DNA of 57,821 bases from Moorena producens 3L. Its GTDB lineage: Bacteria; Cyanobacteriota; Cyanobacteriia; Cyanobacteriales; Coleofasciculaceae. The stretch spans positions 8,018-65,838 of the forward strand of contig NZ_GL890852.1 in the NCBI RefSeq assembly GCF_000211815.1, read 5' to 3'. The stretch's first letter is position 1. Every line of letters starts with the position of its first letter. Made by a program: the position numbers and the translations under genes. The notes beneath the pieces are model-generated. The model was not told the origin of the DNA and did not search any database. It worked only from the letters and a program-made list of their open reading frames with translations. Of this stretch, positions 44,383 through 53,593 are shown piece after piece.

Positions 44383-45111
44383 GTGAAAATACTATTAGAT
44401 AATATCCATAAGTCCTATGGCAGGCGCAGTGTTGTCAGTCGCGTTAATCTTTCCGTTGCCCAAGGGGAAGTTGTAGGGTTGCTTGGTCCTAATGGTGCTG
44501 GTAAAACTACAACCTTTTACATTGCCACTGGTCTAGAAAAACCCAATCTGGGTACAGTTTGGCTAGATGATCAAGATATCACTGGCATGCCGATCAATCG
44601 GCGAGCGCAGCTAGGTATTGGTTATCTGGCTCAGGAAGCGAGTATCTTCCGCCACCTTAGTGTTCGGGACAATATTCAATTAGTCTTAGAACAAACTGGT
44701 GTGCCTCGTGGTGAGTGGGGATTAAGAATGCATTACTTACTCCAAGAGTTTCGTTTGGAAAAAGTCGCCAATACCTTGGGTAATCAAGTGTCTGGAGGAG
44801 AGAGACGTCGAACAGAACTGGCAAGAGCCTTAGCTGTTGGTTCACTTGGACCGAAGTTCTTATTCTTGGATGAGCCATTTGCTGGTGTCGATCCCATTGC
44901 TGTGTCAGAGATTCAAAAAATTATGGCTCGATTACGCGATCGCCAAATGGGAATTCTGGTGACTGACCACAATGTAAGAGAAACCCTAGCGATTACTGAC
45001 CGCGCCTACATTATGCGAGAAGGACAAATCCTGGCTGCCGGGAGTGCTGAAGAACTTTATGATAATCCTTTAGTACGTAAGTATTACTTAGGGACAGGGT
45101 TTCAACGATAA
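44383..45111 (+). CDS. lptB: LPS export ABC transporter ATPase LptB
   Basis: ATPase that powers extraction of LPS from the inner membrane with LptF/G. 242 aa. Walker A GPNGAGKT, Q-loop YLAQEASIFR, signature VSGGERRRTE, Walker B KFLFLDEPFAG, switch His in LVTDHNVRETL; the DHNVRETL ending is typical of LptB. I prefer GTG 44383 (VKILLDNIHKSYG) over the GTG nine bases upstream, as homologues start there. It lies between lptA and lptF/G. Confidence 0.95.
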   Translation: MKILLDNIHKSYGRRSVVSRVNLSVAQGEVVGLLGPNGAGKTTTFYIATGLEKPNLGTVWLDDQDITGMPINRRAQLGIGYLAQEASIFRHLSVRDNIQLVLEQTGVPRGEWGLRMHYLLQEFRLEKVANTLGNQVSGGERRRTELARALAVGSLGPKFLFLDEPFAGVDPIAVSEIQKIMARLRDRQMGILVTDHNVRETLAITDRAYIMREGQILAAGSAEELYDNPLVRKYYLGTGFQR

Positions 45112-45149
45112 AAGAAGCTATTAAAAATTAATTTAGTGATTAGCACATC

Positions 45150-46316
45150 ATGAAATTTGGTAAATCCAAGTCCATCATTGCACTAATGCCTGGCTTATCA
45201 GTGATGGATCGGTACATCGTATTTGAGCTAATCCCACCACTGCTGTTTGGTATAGGTGCTTTTTCATCACTTGGTGTAGCTATTGGAACCCTATTTGAGT
45301 TGGTTCGCAAAGTTACTGAAGCAGGATTACCACTGGGAATTGCACTTCAAGTGCTACTGTTGCAGATACCCCAGTTTATTTCCTATGCTTTACCAATGTC
45401 GATGCTCCTAGCTGCTCTGATGGCATACTCTCGCCTCAGTAGCGATAGTGAGTTGATTGCCATGCGTAGCTTTGGGGTAAGCATCTACCGACTCGTAATA
45501 CCTGCTGTAGTGGTGAGTTTGCTCGTTACAAGTCTGACATTTGTATTTAATGAATTAGTGGTTCCTGCGGCTAACTACCAGTCCAAAATCACCTTAGATA
45601 AAGCGCTCAAAAAAGAAAGACCATCTTTTCAGGAAAGGAACATATTTTATCCCGAATATCAAAAAGTAAAGCTACCCAATGGCAAAAAAGTAAACAAAAT
45701 TAAGCGTTGGTTCTACGCCGAGCAATTTGATGGTAAGCAGATGAGAGGCTTGACAATTTTAGACTTTTCTCAGACCGGTCTAGAACAAATTGTTACCTCT
45801 GAGTCTGCCGTTTGGAACCCCACTGAAAATTTATGGGATTTTTTAGATGGAACCATCTATATTATATCTCCCGATGCTTCTTACCGCAATATCCTCAGAT
45901 TTCAAAAACAAAAGCTACAACTTCCTAGAACACCTTTGGATTTGGCAAAAAAAAATCGTGACTATGGTGAAATGAACATTGCTCAGTCTCTAGAGCGTTT
46001 GGAGGTATTACGCCATAGTGGTAATGCTAAAAAAATCCGTAAACTTAGGATCAGAATTCAACAAAAAATATCTTTTCCCTTTGTTTGTCTAGTTTTTGGT
46101 TTAGTGGGAGCCTCCTTGGGAACTCGTCCTCAACGTACAGGTAAAGCAACCAGTTTCGGCATTAGTGTTTTAGTGATTTTTTCTTACTACTTATTAGGAT
46201 TTATAACGAATGCCCTAGGTCTAGTTAACATTTTCTCTCCTTTGATGGCAGCCTGGTTGCCTAATTTATTTGGACTAGGTGCGGGAGGATTGTTGTTATA
46301 TAGGGCTGCCCGATAG
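45150..46316 (+). CDS. LPS export permease, LptF/LptG family
   Basis: 388 aa inner-membrane protein of the YjgP/YjgQ family. Membrane helices at about 15-45, 55-90, 100-125 and three more at 300-385 flank a periplasmic jellyroll (about 130-285), which receives LPS and hands it to LptA. Start region MDRYIVFELIPPLLFGIGAFS and the SYALPMSMLLAALMAYSRLSSDSE loop are diagnostic. Cyanobacteria often have one such gene in place of separate lptF and lptG. It follows lptB by 38 bp in the same operon. Confidence 0.92.
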   Translation: MKFGKSKSIIALMPGLSVMDRYIVFELIPPLLFGIGAFSSLGVAIGTLFELVRKVTEAGLPLGIALQVLLLQIPQFISYALPMSMLLAALMAYSRLSSDSELIAMRSFGVSIYRLVIPAVVVSLLVTSLTFVFNELVVPAANYQSKITLDKALKKERPSFQERNIFYPEYQKVKLPNGKKVNKIKRWFYAEQFDGKQMRGLTILDFSQTGLEQIVTSESAVWNPTENLWDFLDGTIYIISPDASYRNILRFQKQKLQLPRTPLDLAKKNRDYGEMNIAQSLERLEVLRHSGNAKKIRKLRIRIQQKISFPFVCLVFGLVGASLGTRPQRTGKATSFGISVLVIFSYYLLGFITNALGLVNIFSPLMAAWLPNLFGLGAGGLLLYRAAR

Positions 46317-46444
46317 GTAGGCTCGATAGCTAGGTAGTTATTGTTGCTAATTGTAAATTGCTAATTGTAAACCTGAATCCGTTGATTAGAGGCTAGCATC
46401 AAGTTACAGCGAAGCTGAAATATTTAACATCGTTGAAACCTGCC

Positions 46445-47698
46445 ATGTCTTATCGTCATCAACCTCCTGCCTACCTCCGCTATTGGAAAGCTCAACTACA
46501 ACCTTTGGGACGACCAGCATTTTGGGGAGCAGCTGTCTTGTTATCCCTAATGTTGTGGTTTGTCCGGGAATACTGGAACCGTCCAGAATTGTTAAGGGCA
46601 ATTGGGATCAATCAAGTGGCTGACACTGATACTCCCACCGTTGAACCAACCCTGTCTTCTGAAGATGATGAACTAGCAGCAACGTTGGCTGATATTGATA
46701 ATTCTGCCGTGCTATTAGCAGAGCTCGAAGCGCTAAGTGCTATATCAGTACCACCACAGCAAACCAATAAAGCCAGAAAGTCTAAAACCAAAAATTCGGA
46801 AGGGTTATTTACTCAAGTTATTCAGCAGACAAAAGCTAACTCCCAAGCAACATCACCTTTACTAACGCCAAACGTCCAACCTCAGCAGTCCTCAAAAGCC
46901 AGAAATCCGTTTGTTACATCTACAAACGATTTGTTTAATATCCCTCCTGTTCCTGGGACTGGCTTACTGACCAATCCTAACTCTGTTAATCAGAGATCTT
47001 TATCCTCAAGCACACTGAACCAGACTAATTCTGTATTGGGGTTGGGTTCCTTCAATTCCCCCTACACTAATCCAGCCGAGTTACCAGTCAGCCCTTTACA
47101 GGAAGCCTTGAATAGGCTTAATGCTGCTAAGTCTAATACCGGTAATAGCAAAGCTCAACTACCCGCTAACATATTGCCTTCAAACATCTCCTATGGAAAC
47201 AGGGGAGTTCTCGAACAACGGAACTCAGGAACTCAGGAAATTAAAGCTAGGGGGGGAATACCGTTGAGTGCAACTGGCAATCAAGCATTACCGACTCCCT
47301 CCTATCCAGGACAAATTACCTATCCTGGGGTAACAACACCAGGTTTAACCGGCAACAGGAATTTCTCGACCACACCCACAACAGCTCCTTATCCAGGACA
47401 AATTAATTATCCTGGAGTCAATCTACCTCGAACAAGGAACGATAGAACTTTTCCGACAACACCTACAGTACCTACAGTTCCTCTCAATTCCAACACCTAC
47501 TCTAGTCCATTCCGGCAAGCTACCGGTGTACCAACGGCAGCACCGCTTACACCAGTAGCACCGCAAGGAACTAGTAAATTGGGGCAATTTTCTACCCAGT
47601 CTACTAGTCAAAATCAGTTTTTCAATCAGCCTCAGTTAAAGTCTAAGCTTGAACCAAGTCAGCTGAGGCGACCTAAAATTATCATTTCCAATCCTTGA
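46445..47698 (+). CDS. Membrane-anchored Pro/Ser/Gln-rich protein of unknown function
   Basis: 417 aa. One membrane helix near the N-terminus (FWGAAVLLSLMLWFVREYW, about 25-44) puts the rest on the periplasmic side. A short acidic helical part (about 55-95) is followed by a long low-complexity tail rich in Pro, Thr, Asn and Gln with repeated YPGQI(T/N)YPGV motifs. I do not recognise a family. ATG 46445 is preferred over TTG 46433. It follows the lpt operon on the same strand by about 130 bp and might work at the envelope (inference). Its TGA is the first base group of a TTGACATTCCCC element end. Confidence 0.7.
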   Translation: MSYRHQPPAYLRYWKAQLQPLGRPAFWGAAVLLSLMLWFVREYWNRPELLRAIGINQVADTDTPTVEPTLSSEDDELAATLADIDNSAVLLAELEALSAISVPPQQTNKARKSKTKNSEGLFTQVIQQTKANSQATSPLLTPNVQPQQSSKARNPFVTSTNDLFNIPPVPGTGLLTNPNSVNQRSLSSSTLNQTNSVLGLGSFNSPYTNPAELPVSPLQEALNRLNAAKSNTGNSKAQLPANILPSNISYGNRGVLEQRNSGTQEIKARGGIPLSATGNQALPTPSYPGQITYPGVTTPGLTGNRNFSTTPTTAPYPGQINYPGVNLPRTRNDRTFPTTPTVPTVPLNSNTYSSPFRQATGVPTAAPLTPVAPQGTSKLGQFSTQSTSQNQFFNQPQLKSKLEPSQLRRPKIIISNP

Positions 47699-47870
47699 CA
47701 TTCCCCGGTATCCCATACGCGGAGATTCTCCCTTAATAAATTTTGGTTAATCGACTCGCCCTAACCTGACAGCTTGACAGCAACCAAGGGCTTAGGGCAA
47801 ATCTTCCCAAGGATTGCCCTTAAATGTAGACTTGCACGTTCGGTTCATCGACCCAGTTTCTGGCATGGCC
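47695..47870 (-). mobile_element. Remnant of an IS200/IS605-type right end
   Basis: Minus strand ends GGGGAATGTCAA after a CCGCGTATG..CATACGCGG-like imperfect hairpin, as at 28208-28240. Upstream residues translate in pieces to a worn TnpB tail (GNPWEDLP, ESPR). No intact gene; the extent is approximate. Confidence 0.45.
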
Positions 47871-47932
47871 TGTCGTAAAAAGTTTGCTCAAAACCTCTGT
47901 TGATCGGGTTACCAACTTAAAAGACTCAAGTG

Positions 47933-49357
47933 TCAACTAAAATATTTAATGATTGCCTCAGCAAACTCAGAACACTTCAGGGGAGGTTCTACGGGTGGAG
48001 TCATCATCCGGGCTAGGTCATAAGTAACTTCCCGGTTAGCGATCGCATCTGATATCCCCTTCTTAATCAAATCAGCAGCTTCTTGCCAACCCATATACTC
48101 TAGCATCATCACTCCTGATAAAATCACAGAGCCTGGATTGACCCGGTCTAGACCCGCATGTTTGGGAGCTGTGCCATGGGTGGCTTCAAAAATCGCACAC
48201 GTGTCACCAATATTAGCTCCTGGACCCATACCTAATCCACCAACCATAGCAGCAGCAGCATCGGATAGGTAATCACCATTGAGATTCATCGTGGCCAGAA
48301 TAGAGTATTCCGCTGGTCGAGTCTGGATTTGTTGGAAAATGCTGTCCGCAATCCGGTCATTGACCATCACCTTATCTTGCCATTGACCTTGCCCATGGGT
48401 GTCCCATATGGAATTAAGGACATTTTCCACTTCCTGGATCACTTTCGCCTGTTTTTCTGGGGTCAAGGCATCATAACCGGGTTCAATCGCGCGAGCATTA
48501 TCTTCCAGGGTAATGTCAGGATTTTGCTCTTTGTTGCTGAGAATCCAAGATTCCCGTTCAGTTATACATTCTGCTCGAAACTCTGTGGTTGTTAGTTCAT
48601 AACCCCAGTCCCGGAACGCGCCTTCGGTATACTTCATAATATTCCCCTTATGTACCAAAGTCACCATCTGCTTAGGCTTAGGTAGCCTGAGGGCATGTTG
48701 GATGGCGCGGCGCACTAAACGCTGGGAGCCAGTTTTACTGATGGGTTTAATGCCAATACCAGCATCTAAGGGAATCTGTTTTTTGCCATGTTCTGGAGTC
48801 GCTGGGATTAGATCCTGATTGAGTAAAGTAATCAATTTTTCACCAACTTCGCTTCCTTTGGGCCATTCAATACCCAAGTAGATATCTTCTGTATTTTCCC
48901 GATAGACAATTACATCCAGTTTCTCTGGAGTTTTGTGGGGAGAGGGGGTTCCTGGGTAGTACTTACAGGGACGCACACAGGCGTAGAGGTCATTAATTTG
49001 CCGCAGGGCAACATTGAGAGAGCGCATACCACCACCCACAGGAGTTGTCAAGGGTCCTTTGATAGCAATGCCGTATTCTTTGATGGCATTTAGGGTGTCT
49101 TGGGGTAAATACTGATAAGTACCGTACTTTTCGCAAGCTTCGTCACCCGCATAGATTTTAAACCAGCTGATGCTGCGATCGGCACCATAGGCGCATTCGA
49201 CCGCTGCATCAATTACCTTCTGGGCAGCTGGCCAGATATCGACGCCAGTACCATCTCCGCGAATAAACGGAATAATTGGGTTGTCAGGAACAATGGGTTG
49301 ACCATCCTTGTAGGTAATGGCAGAACCAGTCTGGCAAGGGGAGATTTTCTCGTACAT
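47933..49357 (-). CDS. icd: NADP-dependent isocitrate dehydrogenase
   Basis: Converts isocitrate to 2-oxoglutarate, making NADPH and the carbon skeleton for ammonium assimilation; in cyanobacteria 2-oxoglutarate is the nitrogen-status signal. 474 aa, the long cyanobacterial form. Seen: IPFIRGDGTGVDIWPAA, TPVGGGMRSLNVALRQ (substrate loop with the regulatory Ser), YRENTEDIYLGIEW, VHKGNIMKYTEGAFRDWG, NLNGDYLSDAAAAMVGGLG, and ATHGTAPKHAG for NADP. ATG 49357. No GTA-N8-TAC NtcA box was found in the ~250 bp upstream. Confidence 0.97.
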   Translation of the reverse strand: MYEKISPCQTGSAITYKDGQPIVPDNPIIPFIRGDGTGVDIWPAAQKVIDAAVECAYGADRSISWFKIYAGDEACEKYGTYQYLPQDTLNAIKEYGIAIKGPLTTPVGGGMRSLNVALRQINDLYACVRPCKYYPGTPSPHKTPEKLDVIVYRENTEDIYLGIEWPKGSEVGEKLITLLNQDLIPATPEHGKKQIPLDAGIGIKPISKTGSQRLVRRAIQHALRLPKPKQMVTLVHKGNIMKYTEGAFRDWGYELTTTEFRAECITERESWILSNKEQNPDITLEDNARAIEPGYDALTPEKQAKVIQEVENVLNSIWDTHGQGQWQDKVMVNDRIADSIFQQIQTRPAEYSILATMNLNGDYLSDAAAAMVGGLGMGPGANIGDTCAIFEATHGTAPKHAGLDRVNPGSVILSGVMMLEYMGWQEAADLIKKGISDAIANREVTYDLARMMTPPVEPPLKCSEFAEAIIKYFS

Positions 49358-50038
49358 AAAGTAGTTTTAATGAATTTCAGATGGAAGTTGGCAATAGACC
49401 TATAGTCAGAAAACTACCAGATCTCCTGCATTGGGCTTGAGACATTAAGCTTTTTTGCTGATCAACCCCAGGTAGATGGTAGTTGAGGTAAAGTCTATCT
49501 ATAGGGGGATGGCAAAAAATATACCCTAGTTAATCTTCTCATTAAGATGATTACTAATTGACAGGGCAAGAGTGACAGAAAGAGCAGGTAGTTGTTGAGC
49601 TTTCTTCCCGAAAATTCCCATTTCTGGGTATTAGCATAAGTGAACGTAGTTCAAGTTCAAAGCTTTGATGAAGTTATTACACCATGGCTCAACTGTTTGA
49701 AATCAGCCTTTATGCTGAAATAGGGGTTCTATAGCTTAAGTTCTCCTGTAATAGGAAGGTGTTCAACTGTTTTACAACAGTCAGCCAAGGCTGCTTTGTG
49801 CAGCGCCATCGCTCCTAAAAAATTGCTTGGGTGATGTGTCAATAGTTAGGGCTTCAACACCGAAACTTACAGTGTTATTAGCATAGATTCTGCCTATGGT
49901 CAATCGAATTACGATCAAAAGATATGGTGTATTGTTTGTCTGAGTGGGCCTTTCACAGACTTCCAGCCAGATGGCAGCAGCATCAATTCATGACCAATTG
50001 GCAGGAGTGTTTGTAGAAAAGGTGGCTCCAGAAAGAAT
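49358..50038. other. Divergent intergenic region, icd and response regulator
   Basis: About 680 bp with no credible gene. Only short inverted bits (ACTGTTTTACAACAGT, 49764-49779, a near-perfect palindrome) stand out. Promoters of both genes must lie here. Confidence 0.45.
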
Positions 50039-50749
50039 ATGAAAAAGATTTTAGTTGTTGACGATGATAAAACCCTGCTAACTCTTTTGAAGCGCTACCT
50101 GGAACATCGAGGATACCAGGTAGAACAAGTGTGTTCGGGAACTGAAGCCTTAGAAGCTTGTGTCAAAAATCCACCGGATTTGGTAGTTTCTGATGTGCTG
50201 ATGCCGGAGATGGATGGTCTAGAGTTTTGCCGTCGTCTGAGAAACATTCCCAATGGTAGGCTGATGCCATTTATTTTTTTGTCTAGCAAAGCAGAATTAG
50301 AAGACCGTATTAATGGTCATTCTATGGGAGCAGATGATTATTTAACTAAACCAGTTGCTCCGAGAGAATTAGAGGCAAAAATAGAAGCACTGCTAGAGCG
50401 CTCGCACCGTATCCATGCTGAAATTGTCCGGTTGATGCAGCAAGCTACTGCTATAGCTCCTGGCCATTTAGCTAACCAATTATCAACCTCAGCATCTGCT
50501 GAGAATTCTAAAACTTTGGCTCAGGTAGGGGCAAAACCTAAACCTCTACCCTTGACACCAGCAGAAGAACGAGTATTTTGGCAAGTTATTCAGGGGTTAA
50601 CCAACAAAGAAATAAGCGATCGCCTATTTATCAGCCCTCGTACTGTGCAGACTCACCTCAGTAGCATACTCCATAAGTTGAAACTACATAATCGTAGCCA
50701 ATTGGTGCGCTTTGCCTATGAGCAGGGATACAAACGTCCCAAGGAGTAG
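50039..50749 (+). CDS. NarL/LuxR-type response regulator
   Basis: 236 aa DNA-binding response regulator. Receiver 1-125 with acidic pair DDD (8-10), phospho-acceptor Asp52 (SDVLMPEMDG), Thr/Ser in FLSSKAE and Lys in TKPVAPRELEAKIEALL. A helical linker (about 126-170) leads to a LuxR helix-turn-helix (about 175-232: LTPAEERVFWQVIQGLTNKEISDRLFISPRTVQTHLSSILHKL, split here). No kinase gene is adjacent. It may be an orphan that binds upstream DNA of its own or distant genes. Family is sure; target unknown. Confidence 0.93.
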   Translation: MKKILVVDDDKTLLTLLKRYLEHRGYQVEQVCSGTEALEACVKNPPDLVVSDVLMPEMDGLEFCRRLRNIPNGRLMPFIFLSSKAELEDRINGHSMGADDYLTKPVAPRELEAKIEALLERSHRIHAEIVRLMQQATAIAPGHLANQLSTSASAENSKTLAQVGAKPKPLPLTPAEERVFWQVIQGLTNKEISDRLFISPRTVQTHLSSILHKLKLHNRSQLVRFAYEQGYKRPKE

Positions 50750-51680
50750 ACATGAAAGGAATTTTCCCTCAAACGGCGAAATCGGGTTTATTGGTCAATC
50801 TTCAATTGTGACGGAGCTGCCTTGTATTTATACTTCCCACAGAAATCAACTGAGCTTTTATTTAACTATCAGCTATCACCCATCTGCCAATTTCCTAACT
50901 GCTGACCTAGACAAGCTAACCCCTCACAGTTTAACTGATCAGCTTTCAACTTCTTCCGCAACCAGTGTCCGGTCTACCGGACGGTCGGTGGTGAGAGGTC
51001 AGATGAACTGAAGTAAAATCGCCGCCAAAATGGGTTATCGATTTTGAGCAAAAGTTTGAGCCTATGTGTACTAGGACTGCCCTTTTCCATGAACGGAAGA
51101 TTCAACGAATTGCGGACAGGGTTTTCCGGAACTTCAGATAAGTCTTTTTTAGTATATAACTGGAACCGAAATCAGCTAAGGCACTTTTGCTTCGCTCAAA
51201 CCGTTGACCCAGTAGGCAGTGTTAGCTAGCAATCGGAACATCGAAGCACTGGGGATCTCAGAGAATCCCCTCGGTTATAGAAAAAATATTCTGGTGTGGT
51301 GGAATCGTTAACTCGAATCGCGCTTGCTCCCCTTTTTCAAAGAAGTAAGGAGAGGATGTAAGCGGCGAACGAAGAATGAGTGAGCAATTTTTTGGATATG
51401 TTTTCAGAATCCGATTTACATCGCCTGTATAATAGTATTGGTTCCTGAACTGGCCTACTAACTAAAAGCCAACAGTTACCATATATCAGAGCTTGGTAAA
51501 TCTGTCAAACCCCCTGACCCTCTTGGTAAAAAATCCAATCAACATCGTAGACGGCAAATTAGAAATCAGCTCCTTCGGGGCGAGGGAGCTAGCCTTGGTA
51601 GTAGAGAAACCTACTACCGAAGTAAGTCCTTTTAACTCAGAACTCTCTGGCTGACTCACTCAGAACTATTTTCAAGTTAG
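50750..51680. other. 0.9-kb intergenic region with two hairpins at its end
   Basis: Short frames within it lack family resemblance and normal composition. Near the right end two stem-loops lie in a row: AGCTCC/GGGAGCT (about 51569-51590) and GGTAGTAG/CTACTACC (51597-51618). They sit 60-110 bp before the rfaE2-like start, so they could be leader or upstream 3'-end structures. Confidence 0.45.
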
Positions 51681-52169
51681 ATGACTGGAATTTACACTGC
51701 AGATGAATTACAACAGCTGATCACCCAGGAGTCAGAGCGATGGCGACCACTGGTATTTACTAATGGGTGTTTTGATCTACTACACATTGGTCATGTCCGT
51801 TACTTAAAGATTGCCAAATCCTTGGGTTCGTCTCTAGTGGTCGGGCTAAATAGTGATCAATCAGTAAACCGCATTAAACCATCACAGCCAGGATATCCTT
51901 CCCGACCACTGGTTCCTGAAATACAGAGGGCAGAAATTCTGGCAACTCTCAAACCCGTAGATGGGGTAGTGATTTTTGCTGAAACCACAGCTAATCGTTT
52001 AATTGAAGCACTGCAACCAGAGGTGTACGTTAAAGGGGGTGACTACACTTTATCCACTTTACCAGAAGCCAAAATTGTTCAATCCTACGGGGGGCGGATT
52101 GAGTTAGTCCAGGTTGAATTTCCTACCTCCACTACTCAAATCATTAACCGCATTCTTCAGGCTCGATAA
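51681..52169 (+). CDS. rfaE2: RfaE2/HldE-type nucleotidyltransferase
   Basis: 162 aa stand-alone domain like the C-terminal half of HldE: ADP transfer to D-glycero-beta-D-manno-heptose 1-phosphate for LPS core precursors. Seen: FTNGCFDLLHIGHVRYL (HxGH motif of nucleotidyltransferases), VVGLNSDQSVNRIKP, RPLVPEIQRAEILATLKPVDGVVIF, and the YVKGGDYTLSTLPEA ending typical of RfaE2. The kinase half is absent, as in many cyanobacteria. Many of them lack heptose-rich LPS, so the physiological sugar could differ. ATG 51681. Confidence 0.92.
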   Translation: MTGIYTADELQQLITQESERWRPLVFTNGCFDLLHIGHVRYLKIAKSLGSSLVVGLNSDQSVNRIKPSQPGYPSRPLVPEIQRAEILATLKPVDGVVIFAETTANRLIEALQPEVYVKGGDYTLSTLPEAKIVQSYGGRIELVQVEFPTSTTQIINRILQAR

Positions 52170-52684
52170 GCAGGTGAGAATAGAGAATGGTTGAAATTTG
52201 GTAAGTTGTTGTGCTTGTAAATTGATTATTTGTCAATTTTGGAAAAAACTTTTTATACCCTCGGATGTTGTCTCTCCCTCACCGGTATCTCCCTATCTAC
52301 TTCAGTATAGGCTGGCTTACATTAGGCATGATAGCACGCTTACATTAGGTACTAAGCACGCTTAAACACTTACACGCTTAACTATTAACCATTAACCAAA
52401 GCCAACACCTAACCCATAACCCCTAACAATTAACCTGCAAGTTAATTGTTCCACCAGGTTATGAGTGAAGCACCGCTACAGACAATTGACGGACTAGGCT
52501 CGGTGAAATTTTGGCACAAGTTCTTGATCGTAAAAGGTTTAAGCTTAGACAATTATAAGCTTTAAGGTTGTATACAAGCGGTTCCTTGCCGTAGTCTAGG
52601 TTAAAAGCATCAACTTGCTTGACTCTCGACTTTAAAAGCTATCACATTCAACCTTCTTGAGTGCAACCTCAAACCCTACCCTTC
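52170..52684. other. Intergenic region, repeats only
   Basis: Contains AACCATTAACC/CTTACAC-type imperfect repeats (about 52325-52440) and an inverted CAAGTTAATTG segment. No gene recognised; gun4 control signals should lie at the right end. Confidence 0.4.
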
Positions 52685-53422
52685 ATGAGCGATCAAACGG
52701 CCCGGTTCCCAGCAGAAGTCTCTAACACAGTTGCCGAACTCCAGCGCCAGCTAAAGTCTAGTTCTGAAAAAAAACAACAGGCTTTGATTCAGGAACTTGC
52801 CAGCACTGGCACTGCCGGGTTAGACGTGTTAATGGAATTTTTACAGGAGCAACATGCCAACCCGACTATCCTCAGTGCTGGTTTTGCCTATCAAGCCCTC
52901 CATCAAGCCAATATGCCCAAAACCAATGAATTTCTGCAAACTTATTTTCCTACTGGGGTTGTACCCCTACGTTCTGAAGCAGGCATTGATTACACACCCG
53001 TGCAACAGCTGCTAGTTAAACAAGACTTTCTCGCAGCTGACCGTCTTACTCTCGAAAAACTCTGTGAGTTAGCAGGAGCTGCTGCTGTACAGAGAAGATG
53101 GCTGTATTTTTCGGAAGTAGACAATTTCCCGATTACGGATTTGCAAACTATTGATATCTTGTGGGTTATTCACTCTCAAGGCAAATTTGGATTTTCTGTG
53201 CAGCGGGAGCTTTGGTTGTCTTTAGGCAAGAACTGGGAAAAACTTTGGCCAAAAATTGGTTGGAAAACTGGCAATCGCTGGACCCGATATCCCCATGAGT
53301 TTATCTGGGATCTCAGTGCACCAAAAGGTCATTTGCCTCTTTCGAATCAGCTCAGAGGTGTTCGGGTATTTTCCTCTTTGCTTTCTCATCCAGCTTGGTC
53401 TACTCAGACATCACTCCCATAA
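52685..53422 (+). CDS. gun4: GUN4 tetrapyrrole-binding protein
   Basis: Porphyrin-binding activator of magnesium chelatase at the start of chlorophyll synthesis. N-terminal helical HEAT-like bundle (about 10-85) and the GUN4 core (about 95-225): AGIDYTPVQQLLVKQDFLAAD, RRWLYFSEVDNFPITDLQTID, W-V-IHSQGKFGFSVQRELW, and GNRWTRYPHEFIWDLSAPKGHLP. 245 aa fits the Synechocystis form. ATG 52685 (MSDQTARFPAEVS) is chosen over GTG 52661. No chlH lies nearby. Confidence 0.94.
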   Translation: MSDQTARFPAEVSNTVAELQRQLKSSSEKKQQALIQELASTGTAGLDVLMEFLQEQHANPTILSAGFAYQALHQANMPKTNEFLQTYFPTGVVPLRSEAGIDYTPVQQLLVKQDFLAADRLTLEKLCELAGAAAVQRRWLYFSEVDNFPITDLQTIDILWVIHSQGKFGFSVQRELWLSLGKNWEKLWPKIGWKTGNRWTRYPHEFIWDLSAPKGHLPLSNQLRGVRVFSSLLSHPAWSTQTSLP

Positions 53423-53593
53423 GCGGTCAGGAACGAAACAACCGCAAAAATGCTTCTGATACCAAAAAAAATGGCATTATTTAAGCATTTATTTTCCTGA
53501 GAATTTGTTTACTTCACTACTCTATCTGGGAACCTTAAGTGTTGTGGGTAGCACTACAGTAGCCAGTGGACTGTGGTGCTACCAAAGGTAACC

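Noticed and set aside
49358..49620. NtcA box upstream of icd
   Set aside because: No GTA-N8-TAC was found, though icd is NtcA-controlled in other cyanobacteria.
50712..51229. Two short plus-strand frames after the response regulator
   Set aside because: Ser/Thr/Arg-rich, no recognisable domain, one overlaps the upstream gene; probably chance.
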